A DNA stretch of 5,648 nt from an uncultured Bacteroidota bacterium (lineage in GTDB: Bacteria; Bacteroidota; Bacteroidia; NS11-12g; UBA955), in the NCBI GenBank assembly GCA_903959115.1, contig CAJBVU010000248.1, forward strand, positions 1-5,648, given 5' to 3'. Positions within the stretch are counted from its first letter, which is position 1, and each line of letters starts with the position of its first letter. Positions 1-5,648 of the stretch are shown here, one piece after another. The notes beneath the pieces are model-generated. The model worked only from the letters and a program-made list of their open reading frames with translations, searched no databases and was not told the origin of the DNA. Made by a program: the position numbers and the translations under genes.

Positions 1-796
1 CAATCCGGTTACTGCTGGAAAATGAAGTCTTTGCAATGTCGTCAATAATCAATGAATTCTCCAACTTTTCAAGGTCTTCAGTTAATTCAATTTCCGTTTC
101 TAGCGAAAGTCCCATTTGCATTTTTAGGGCATTTTTTGTGATCAGAATCGCATTCTCTAACTTTTCCTTCTGCAACTGAAGATTTCTCAATGAAAGGGTG
201 AGCCGATCAACATCTAAGGTTTCAACAAATCCTTCTTTGTTCATTTCAGTGACATCGTGAAGTGATTTTTCTAATAAATTGATATTAGTTTGAATCAAGT
301 CGAGGTTTTTCTGGGTAGAAACAGCTGTGACATATGCTTTGGCAACGTTAAGTTGAGCATCGCGTAATGCTTTTTGCTTTAATAAGTCGCTCATTCCCAT
401 GAAAGCTTTGCTTGCACGTAATCCCACGATATATGTACCATCAAAAATTAGTTGACTCACTGAAAATGCAGCGTTACTACTAAACTCTTGCTGAAAACGC
501 AGGAATATAAAGTCAGGTGCAGAAGAACCTGGAGTTTTGGTGAAGTTGTTTACCCAGTTACCAGGTATGTTCAGATATTGTTGAAACCCCGCCGATGCAC
601 TCACTTGGGGCAAACCGTAAGAAGTGGTCTGTTTTACCGTTTCCTGCGCAATTTGCACATCGTATTGTGCATTTAGGTAACTTAAGTTGTTTTGCTCCGT
701 GAAGACCAACGCTTCTTGGAGGCTGAATTGTTTGATCTCCTGCGCTCGCAACGACAATTGGGCGAGGAATAGTGAAAGAATGACTATGCGTTTCAT
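1..796 (-). CDS. TolC-family outer-membrane efflux protein (partial, N-terminal part)
   Basis: Probable outer-membrane channel of a tripartite efflux or type I export system, which would carry substrates from a periplasmic adaptor through the outer membrane. The start at 796 is followed by 265 codons without a stop, and the gene runs off the left edge. Residues 1-18 are a signal peptide (MKRIVILSLFLAQLSLRA, then QE). The mature part begins with FSLQEALVFTEQNN, the usual opening helix of the outer-membrane efflux (OEP) fold. Residues 112-130 (SVSQLIFDGTYIVGLRASK) match the beta-strand-to-helix turn typical of TolC homologues. Residues 131-180 form a long amphipathic helix, and 188-199 (EGFVETLDVDRL) is the characteristic turn at the helix hairpin tip seen in Bacteroidota members. 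Roughly 60% of a normal 430-480 residue protein is present. The start lies one base after the stop of the upstream TetR gene, so the two are very likely co-transcribed and perhaps translationally coupled. The family call is firm; the substrate is unknown. Confidence 0.93.
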   Translation of the reverse strand, partial: MKRIVILSLFLAQLSLRAQEIKQFSLQEALVFTEQNNLSYLNAQYDVQIAQETVKQTTSYGLPQVSASAGFQQYLNIPGNWVNNFTKTPGSSAPDFIFLRFQQEFSSNAAFSVSQLIFDGTYIVGLRASKAFMGMSDLLKQKALRDAQLNVAKAYVTAVSTQKNLDLIQTNINLLEKSLHDVTEMNKEGFVETLDVDRLTLSLRNLQLQKEKLENAILITKNALKMQMGLSLETEIELTEDLEKLENSLIIDDIAKTSFSSSNRI

Positions 797-797
797 G

Positions 798-1418
798 TTA
801 ATTTTTCTGAGGTTTGTTTGTCCAATCGATTTCATCTACGATTTTTAACCCGTTTAAGGTGGAAATTCCGCGTAAATGGTATCGAATAATTTCTATGACT
901 AAATCGTTTTGAGGAATCTCCAAGTTATTTAGTTCCATACTCTCGAATACACTGAATGAAAGGATCGAGAAACTATGAGCAATGACTTGGGCATCAAAAT
1001 CGTTTCTGTAATGACCGGTGTTTCTTCCAAGTTCGATGTTCTGTTTGATGTGATTTACGATATGACTGCTTCGATGCTTTTCGAATATCTGAAAGCTGTT
1101 GGGATGATACTTTTTTAAGTCGTACATCATACTCGGGCTGAAACGACGTTGATTGCTGATTATGTATTGGGTGATTTTATACAATTGATAAATGGGATTT
1201 TCCTCAACGGCGATGATGTCGCTAATGGCCTGCTCCGTTTCCTGCATGTGCGATTCGATTGTGCACATAACCAAGCTTTCTTTATCCCTAAAGCACTTGT
1301 ATAATGTTTTTTTGGAGATGGAAATCTCTTTGGCAACATCATCCATGGTGACACTTTTTACACCGAAACGACTGAATAATCGCTCTGCTGTAAGTTGAAC
1401 TTTGTGCACCAATTCCAT
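798..1418 (-). CDS. TetR/AcrR-family transcriptional regulator
   Basis: A 206-residue protein of normal TetR-family length. The N-terminal DNA-binding domain spans about residues 3-50: helix 1 (LTAERLFSRFG), then VTMDDVAKEISIS, then the recognition helix SKKTLYKCF (35-43) and the family signature RDKESLV (44-50). The rest, about 55-195, should be the helical ligand-binding and dimerisation domain; it diverges between members and gives no ligand by eye. Such proteins usually repress their own operon until a small molecule binds. The gene directly precedes a TolC-like efflux gene with one base between stop and start, so the likely job is repression of that efflux operon in response to a toxic compound or export substrate; this is inference from context. 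The upstream 95 bp contain a candidate operator (inverted repeat at 1454-1481). The ATG at 1418 has no clear Shine-Dalgarno sequence, but the helix 1 register fits this start. Confidence 0.93.
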   Translation of the reverse strand: MELVHKVQLTAERLFSRFGVKSVTMDDVAKEISISKKTLYKCFRDKESLVMCTIESHMQETEQAISDIIAVEENPIYQLYKITQYIISNQRRFSPSMMYDLKKYHPNSFQIFEKHRSSHIVNHIKQNIELGRNTGHYRNDFDAQVIAHSFSILSFSVFESMELNNLEIPQNDLVIEIIRYHLRGISTLNGLKIVDEIDWTNKPQKN

Positions 1419-1427
1419 AAGATGGCG

Positions 1428-1458
1428 CGAAATTAAGAATTAAAATTCGCTTTGGAAA
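1428..1458 (-). promoter_or_regulatory. candidate Bacteroidota-type promoter of the tetR-tolC operon
   Basis: Read on the minus strand, TTTC (1458-1455), a 19-base spacer and TAATTTCG (1435-1428) match the Bacteroidota promoter TTTG-N19-21-TAnnTTTG with one mismatch in each box. The -7 box ends only 9 bases before the repressor ATG, implying a very short leader of a few bases. The -33 box lies within one arm of the inverted repeat at 1454-1481, so repressor binding there would be expected to block it. AT-rich sequence makes chance matches easy, so this is tentative. Confidence 0.35.
1437..1448. repeat. short palindrome upstream of the tetR-family gene
   Basis: GAATT-AA-AATTC, a 12-bp near-palindrome with perfect 5-bp arms, sits between the two candidate promoter boxes of the repressor gene. 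It could be a second half of an operator region, but it is AT-rich and short, so it may be chance. Confidence 0.2.
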
Positions 1459-1481
1459 CTATTTTTGTGTTTTAAGTTTCC
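1454..1481. promoter_or_regulatory. inverted repeat, candidate TetR operator
   Basis: A perfect 7-bp inverted repeat, GGAAACT (1454-1460) and AGTTTCC (1475-1481), has a 14-bp AT-rich centre. The arm centres are 21 bp apart, about two helical turns, so both half-sites face the same side of the DNA as expected for a dimeric (or paired-dimer) repressor. It lies 36 bp upstream of the TetR-family ATG. No run of T follows on either strand, which argues against an intrinsic terminator of sppA. The operator role is inference from position and symmetry. Confidence 0.45.
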
Positions 1482-1513
1482 GAGGTGGGTAGAATTGCAG
1501 TTGGAATCGATGA

Positions 1514-3283
1514 TTAATGCATTTTTACCGACCAAGGTAGGAGGTATTGGGGTCCTTGGAGATATTGGATTTGATCGATTTGTTGCAAAGTCTTTAAATC
1601 AATTCCGGATGTCTTGGCTAGCGCTCTGAATTTGGCTTTACTCACCTCGTCGGCTTGCAAAATTTGGCTCAACCAGTCCTGATTTTCGGGGAACTTAACC
1701 ACACGGTATTCTTTGATTTTCGCTTTTCTTGCTGCCGATGTAATGGCCCTATCGATACCACCAAGACCATCAATCAATCCCAATGGAAGTGCATCTTCGG
1801 CAGTATAAACGCGCCCTTCGGCCAATTCAGAAACTCTATCTTTGGTTAGTTTTCGTCCGTTTGCAACCGTGGTAATAAAATCATCATAGATGCTATTGAC
1901 CATCAACTGCATTTTTTCTTGTTCCTTAAGGCTTAAGGCTCTATCCGGTCGCCATCCGGCCGATAATTCTCCCAATTCTACCGTTTGATAATTGAGTCCC
2001 ATGGTATTTCCAAATAGTTTTTCGGTATTTGGTAAAAGGGCAAATACTCCAATGGATCCCGTAATTGTATTAGGTAAGGCGAAAATACTATCTGCCACAC
2101 AACCCATATAATAACCGCCGCTAGCCGAAACATCGCCAAACGAAACTATCACGGGTTTTACTTTTTTGCACGCAATGATTTCATGAGCCATTTCATCACT
2201 GGCAAACGCGCTTCCACCGGGTGAATTGATACGAATTACGATGGCTTTGATGCTCGCATCTTTTTGCGCTTTATGTAACTGTGTGATAAAGGTTTTACTA
2301 CCAATCTGCTCATTTGGGTTCTGTTTCCCGGGCATGATTTCTCCCACGGCATAAATCACTGCGATTTTATTTTCACTGTAGGCATAGGGGTCAGCGTCTT
2401 TTGCATATTTCGCAAAATCAAACCAATGTGCTGTTTCAGGTCTCATTTTAGCCTCTTTGGCTGCGATGTTCTTCGCTTCCGTTTCATACTCTAACGCATC
2501 AATCAAACCCAACGATTTTGCGTCTTTGGGTAACTGCGCCTTGGATTGCATCGCGATTTGCCAAACAGAATCCATTTGCAATTTACGGCTTGATGCGATG
2601 TTCATTATTTGAAATTTGTACAACGATGTGATATACGCTGTAACTTGTTCCCGATTGGCTTCGGACATTTCCTTTTGAACGAAAGGTTCAACTGCCGATT
2701 TGAATTTACCCACTCGAAAAACTTGAAAGTCAACCCCCAATTTGTCGAACAAACCTTTGTACATGACAAATTTGGCTGAAATCCCATCTACCTCAAGAAA
2801 ACCGCGTGGGTTTAAGATGACTTTGTCACAAGCGGATGCAATATAATAGCCCAATTCAGAATACAAACCACTATAAGCTACAATAGATTTTCCCGACTTT
2901 CTAAATAATAATATTGCATTTCGAATCTCCTCAGCTGTGGCCATACCGCCTCCATAACTACCGCAATCCAAATAAATTCCTTTCACTTGGCTGTCTTTGC
3001 TGGCCTTCTTTAGTCCGTTAATGATATCGTCTAGCCCCAAAGCTGGCGATTCATTGCTTGCAGCAGAAATGATTTCATCCAATGGGTTAGAGGTGCTTCG
3101 TTCTGTGACTTCCGTGCCTAAAGTTAAATTAAGGATGGTTGATTCAGACAATTCTTCTTCCTTCGAATTTCCAATTTGTGAGGTGAGTCCAGAGATGAAA
3201 ATGCCAAATACCAAAGCAATTGAAATGATGCCTAGAGCAAATCCGCTCAACAGGGTAATAAAATACTTGAGAAACTTCTTCAT
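1514..3283 (-). CDS. sppA: signal peptide peptidase SppA, 67K type
   Basis: Inner-membrane serine protease with a Ser/Lys dyad that digests cleaved signal peptides and related membrane fragments. The 589 residues match the long (about 67 kDa) E. coli-type SppA, not the short Bacillus type. Residues 1-5 are basic (MKKFLK) and about 8-36 form one transmembrane anchor. The protein has two tandem repeats of the ClpP/crotonase-like fold. The N-terminal half (about 95-265) carries GIYLDCGSYGGG and, at 190-201, RVGKFKSAVEPF, whose Lys195 corresponds to the catalytic lysine of E. coli SppA (Lys209). The C-terminal half (about 305-515) has RINSPGGSAFASDE and VSASGGYYMG, in which Ser388 corresponds to the nucleophile (Ser409). 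Both catalytic residues are present, so the enzyme should be active. The C-terminal tail (about 520-589) is less conserved. It is transcribed away from the outer-membrane protein gene at 3439 and lies 95 bp upstream of the tetR-family gene on the same strand; read-through into that gene is possible as no terminator is visible. Confidence 0.96.
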   Translation of the reverse strand: MKKFLKYFITLLSGFALGIISIALVFGIFISGLTSQIGNSKEEELSESTILNLTLGTEVTERSTSNPLDEIISAASNESPALGLDDIINGLKKASKDSQVKGIYLDCGSYGGGMATAEEIRNAILLFRKSGKSIVAYSGLYSELGYYIASACDKVILNPRGFLEVDGISAKFVMYKGLFDKLGVDFQVFRVGKFKSAVEPFVQKEMSEANREQVTAYITSLYKFQIMNIASSRKLQMDSVWQIAMQSKAQLPKDAKSLGLIDALEYETEAKNIAAKEAKMRPETAHWFDFAKYAKDADPYAYSENKIAVIYAVGEIMPGKQNPNEQIGSKTFITQLHKAQKDASIKAIVIRINSPGGSAFASDEMAHEIIACKKVKPVIVSFGDVSASGGYYMGCVADSIFALPNTITGSIGVFALLPNTEKLFGNTMGLNYQTVELGELSAGWRPDRALSLKEQEKMQLMVNSIYDDFITTVANGRKLTKDRVSELAEGRVYTAEDALPLGLIDGLGGIDRAITSAARKAKIKEYRVVKFPENQDWLSQILQADEVSKAKFRALAKTSGIDLKTLQQIDQIQYLQGPQYLLPWSVKMH

Positions 3284-3294
3284 TGTAAGGGTCT

Positions 3295-3302
3295 CAAATT
3301 TA
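3295..3302 (-). promoter_or_regulatory. candidate -7 box for sppA
   Basis: On the minus strand TAAATTTG is a perfect match to the Bacteroidota -7 element TAnnTTTG, ending 11 bases before the sppA ATG. No TTTG is found 19-21 bases further upstream; the nearest is 33 bases away. A start just downstream would leave a leader of only about five bases. Supported by one box only. Confidence 0.35.
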
Positions 3303-3405
3303 AGATACGCTTTACAGTTTATTTACATCATTCGTCAAATTGAATCATTGTGGGGATGAAAATTGGTATAATATTGGTTAGATAGGCATTTTGCTATCAT
3401 TGCCA

Positions 3406-3413
3406 TAATTTTG
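3406..3413 (+). promoter_or_regulatory. candidate -7 box for the outer-membrane protein gene
   Basis: TAATTTTG matches the Bacteroidota -7 element TAnnTTTG exactly. It would place transcription start near 3418-3421, giving a leader of about 20 bases to the ATG at 3439. The -33 box at the expected 19-21 base spacing is poor; a TTTG occurs at 3390-3393, but with only 12 bases between. Confidence 0.45.
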
Positions 3414-3438
3414 TTTTTTCTCATTAATGATAACCACA

Positions 3439-5648
3439 ATGAATTTCAATCCCATTAAAACTGCCATTTGCGCTTTGATTTTTTCTTCGGCGAGCCAATT
3501 ATTTGCCCAGCAGCCTTTGGGTTTGGTAGTGGGTGACTTGAACACACCATATTCAGTGTTTATGAATCCCGCGAATGTTACATCGAATTATTCAAGACGG
3601 GCTTATATAAACTGGTGGGGTACATCGTTGGAAGCGCAAAGCAGCTTTGCAAATTCATGGAAACATGAGTCGAGTAGTTTGCGGATGGATCAGAATTGGA
3701 TTCCAAAATCGGAAAATCAGAATTGGAGTTTGAATTATTTGAATGAGACTTATGGGCCATCCATGTTTTTTATGGCCGGCAACAAAGTGGGGTTTGGATT
3801 GGGTATCAAAGCGGTTTCAGGTTTCAATTTTCAGGGGATAAATCCAGATTTGGGAAATATTTTGCGTTATGGTAGGACTGAATGGGACAAAAAAATAGGC
3901 GGAACTATCAAACAGCAAACGCCATTTGCTTTCAATACCGATAAGTACCAAGAATATTATTTCTCATTCGGGTCTTATGCAGGTGATGCAACTGCTAGAA
4001 AAGGGTCCTCTGCTTTTAAATGGGGTGCTACCACTAAATTGTTGATTGGAATGGGTGCTGCACATTTGAGTGCAAGTAGTTTTGATGTGCAATACAATGG
4101 TAATAATGGATTGAATATTAACCAATTAAATGGTGCCTATATGTATACTGATGCTCAATCAGCCTTTAGCACTATGAATGCGCCATTGGGGTTGAAATTC
4201 GGTTCTATGTCTGGTGTGGGTGCGGGTTTTGATCTAGGATTTATGTACGAGATCAGACCGGGAATAAAAATCGACTTAAGTTCGTTTTCTGGCTGTGAAC
4301 GTGAATTTCAGCGCACTTATAAAGTCAAATTTGGCGCGAGTTTAACAGATGTAGGATTTATTGCCTACGATGGTTCTAGTCACAAGGTTGGAGCAATTAA
4401 TGTCAACTATAAAATAGATTCAGCCTTTGCGATAGGTCAGATGTATGGTGTGAGCAGTGTAAATAATAGTCCAAATGCCTTTGACCAAATAGGTACGGCA
4501 GCGGCAAGTTTGGGCTCAAATCCTGCCAGGTCATTCACCACTTACACCCCCATGGCATTCAATATGCAAATGGATGTTCGCTCCGGTAAATGGCACTTGG
4601 GTGGTTATTTGGTGCATAGTTTAAAGCCAGTCGATATGCCTGGTCTCCGTAGATCGTCGTCGTTGAGCTTTGTGCCCAGATTTCAATCCGAACGTTTTGA
4701 ATACGGAATGCCAATTAGCCTAGCCAACGACTACACGCAATTGCAAGTGGGTGGTTTTGTTCGATTTGGTCCAATTATTATTGGTAGTAACAACCTTTGG
4801 GGATTGGGTAATTTCATGAGAAATACCGGGACGCAAGGGGCTAGTTTTTATATTGGGTTTAGGTCAAAAATTGGCGACTGTAATAGATATACCGATGAAT
4901 ATGATAATATCAACAATGATAGTATAACTCCCCCGGTGGACGTTACGGAGAGATTAGTTGGTGATACTGTGGTCAGGATCATTCGTGATACTGTGATTAA
5001 AATCGTTCGCGATACCATTATCAAGAAAGAAATCAAAACCGTTATCAAGCGCGATACAATTGTGGTGAATAAAAATATCCCAACACCCATTAATCCTGCT
5101 TCTCAAAAGGCTTTGAATGACTGCAGGAATAGGGAAGAAGCATTGAAAAAGCAACTTGCCGATATTCAGTTGAAAGAGATTGAAGCAAGTAACAAGGCCA
5201 AGAATTGTGAATCTGATCTTGTTAAATGGAAAGGTGATTACGATCGGTTGAAGGTAGATGATGACAGAATTAGATTGGAATTAGATCGGGCCCGTTTCGA
5301 AAATGAAAAATTAAAAGCTGAAAATGCACGAATCAAAGCAGTTGAAATTACTGAGGATTGCACGCCATACAAAAATAAGATTGCCCAATTAGAGCAACTT
5401 TTGGCTGCGGAGGGAACCAAATCTGATGGATTGGCGGCGGAACTAGAGGCTTTGAAGAAATCTATGGCCGAGATCAAACTGCAGTTGTCAGCCGAACAGT
5501 CCAAGACCAAAGATTTGGAAGCAAAGCTCAAATTATGTATTCCTAAAGATCAATTGGATAAAGCTTTGTCGGATTTGGATGCAGCGAAAAAACGCATCAG
5601 TGAATTGGAAAACGCATTGAAAAATGCATCATCTGGTAGCGATTGTAG
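3439..5648 (+). CDS. DUF5723-like outer-membrane barrel protein with octad linker and coiled coil (3' end outside window)
   Basis: An open frame of 736 codons with no stop before the right edge. Residues 1-23 are a signal peptide (ending SQLFA, then QQ). Residues 24-480 resemble the Bacteroidota family DUF5723: early GLVVGDLNTPYSVFMNPAN, repeated Gly/aromatic alternating strands, IIIGSNNLWGL, and a final strand FYIGFRSKIG (471-480). This suggests an outer-membrane beta-barrel; its function is unknown. Residues 508-546 are octad repeats (DTVVRIIR, DTVIKIVR, DTIIKKEI and so on). From about 560 to 736 the chain is charged and heptad-like (for example LAAELEALKKSMAEIKLQL), a long coiled coil with cysteines at 562, 590, 641, 700 and 736. 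The arm after the barrel would be periplasmic. In comparable proteins such arms often end in an OmpA-like peptidoglycan-binding domain, but none is visible here. An in-frame ATG at 3427 would add four residues (MITT); 3439 is preferred because it gives the more compact signal peptide and a longer leader after the -7 box. The DUF5723 assignment is from pattern memory only. Confidence 0.8.
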   Translation, partial: MNFNPIKTAICALIFSSASQLFAQQPLGLVVGDLNTPYSVFMNPANVTSNYSRRAYINWWGTSLEAQSSFANSWKHESSSLRMDQNWIPKSENQNWSLNYLNETYGPSMFFMAGNKVGFGLGIKAVSGFNFQGINPDLGNILRYGRTEWDKKIGGTIKQQTPFAFNTDKYQEYYFSFGSYAGDATARKGSSAFKWGATTKLLIGMGAAHLSASSFDVQYNGNNGLNINQLNGAYMYTDAQSAFSTMNAPLGLKFGSMSGVGAGFDLGFMYEIRPGIKIDLSSFSGCEREFQRTYKVKFGASLTDVGFIAYDGSSHKVGAINVNYKIDSAFAIGQMYGVSSVNNSPNAFDQIGTAAASLGSNPARSFTTYTPMAFNMQMDVRSGKWHLGGYLVHSLKPVDMPGLRRSSSLSFVPRFQSERFEYGMPISLANDYTQLQVGGFVRFGPIIIGSNNLWGLGNFMRNTGTQGASFYIGFRSKIGDCNRYTDEYDNINNDSITPPVDVTERLVGDTVVRIIRDTVIKIVRDTIIKKEIKTVIKRDTIVVNKNIPTPINPASQKALNDCRNREEALKKQLADIQLKEIEASNKAKNCESDLVKWKGDYDRLKVDDDRIRLELDRARFENEKLKAENARIKAVEITEDCTPYKNKIAQLEQLLAAEGTKSDGLAAELEALKKSMAEIKLQLSAEQSKTKDLEAKLKLCIPKDQLDKALSDLDAAKKRISELENALKNASSGSDC
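4963..5076 (+). repeat. degenerate 24-bp tandem repeat coding for octads
   Basis: Units starting GATAC at 4963, 4987 and 5011 are 24 bp apart; a fourth, diverged unit starts at 5035 (AAAACC) and is shortened to 18 bp, and a fifth starts at 5053 (GATACA). The protein units are DTVVRIIR, DTVIKIVR, DTIIKKEI, KTVIKR and DTIVVNKN (residues 509-546). Hydrophobic and polar residues alternate, which suggests an extended beta-like spacer between the barrel and the coiled coil. Similar RDTV/DTIV repeats are common in Bacteroidota envelope proteins. Confidence 0.8.

Larger units (their letters stand above)
3284..3438. other. divergent intergenic region between sppA and the outer-membrane protein gene
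   Basis: 155 bp, AT-rich, holding the start regions of both divergent genes. A perfect TAnnTTTG box faces each direction, at 3295-3302 (minus) and 3406-3413 (plus). The centre also has a loose direct repeat, ATTGGT at 3362-3367 and 3373-3378. No convincing long palindrome, RNA element or terminator was seen. Confidence 0.8.

Noticed and set aside
488..676. Plus-strand open frame of 62 codons within the TolC-like region
   Set aside because: It is antisense to the barrel-helix segment of the TolC-like gene, with arginine-rich translation and no recognisable motif or start signal.
1454..1481. The inverted repeat as an intrinsic terminator of sppA
   Set aside because: The stem has only seven pairs with a 14-base loop and is not followed by a T-run on the minus strand, where AAAGCG follows. 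A protein-binding site fits better.
2997..3359. Plus-strand open frame of 120 codons opposite the start of sppA
   Set aside because: It lies antisense to the well-conserved N-terminal part of sppA, its translation looks like no known family, and it crosses into the promoter region. It is a shadow frame.
3367..3372. TATAAT, a perfect sigma-70 -10 box of the E. coli type
   Set aside because: No TTGACA-like box is present at 16-18 bp upstream, it is 67 bp or more from the nearest downstream start, and the Bacteroidota primary sigma factor prefers TAnnTTTG, which is found closer to both genes.
4848..5531. Several minus-strand open frames opposite the 3' part of the outer-membrane protein gene
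   Set aside because: They are antisense to the octad repeat and coiled-coil coding sequence. Their hydrophobic, repetitive translations come from reading the repeat backwards.

Overview
The window looks like chromosomal DNA of a member of the Bacteroidota, probably a flavobacterium-like lineage. Four things point this way: moderately low G+C, weak Shine-Dalgarno signals, promoter -7 boxes of the Bacteroidota type (TAnnTTTG), and a DUF5723-like outer-membrane protein, a type found essentially in this phylum. Placement below phylum level is not supported by what can be seen.

Layout: four protein genes in two divergent groups, with no RNA genes, mobile elements or CRISPR. On the minus strand, reading right to left, come sppA (3283 to 1514, complete, membrane protease of the SppA 67K type), a TetR/AcrR-family repressor (1418 to 798, complete) and a TolC-like outer-membrane efflux protein (796 to beyond the left edge, N-terminal 265 residues only). 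The last two are separated by one base and almost certainly form one transcript: a repressor heading an efflux operon whose inner-membrane and adaptor genes would lie off the left edge. A 95-bp gap between sppA and the repressor holds a perfect 7-bp inverted repeat whose arms are 21 bp apart centre to centre. It overlaps a possible -33 promoter box and is the best operator candidate for autorepression.

On the plus strand, from 3439 through the right edge, runs one long open gene with a signal peptide, an outer-membrane beta-barrel-like domain of about 455 residues, a linker built of octad 'DTVV' repeats, and a long charged coiled coil with widely spaced cysteines. It is still open at the end of the window, so its C-terminal domain is unseen. 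A 155-bp divergent intergenic region (3284-3438) separates it from sppA and has a perfect TAnnTTTG box facing each way.

All four products belong to the cell envelope: an efflux outer-membrane channel and its repressor, an inner-membrane protease that degrades signal peptides and membrane-protein remnants, and an outer-membrane protein with a presumed periplasmic arm. Most of the window is ordinary. The features most worth a second look are the architecture of the barrel/octad/coiled-coil protein and the candidate operator in front of the repressor gene.
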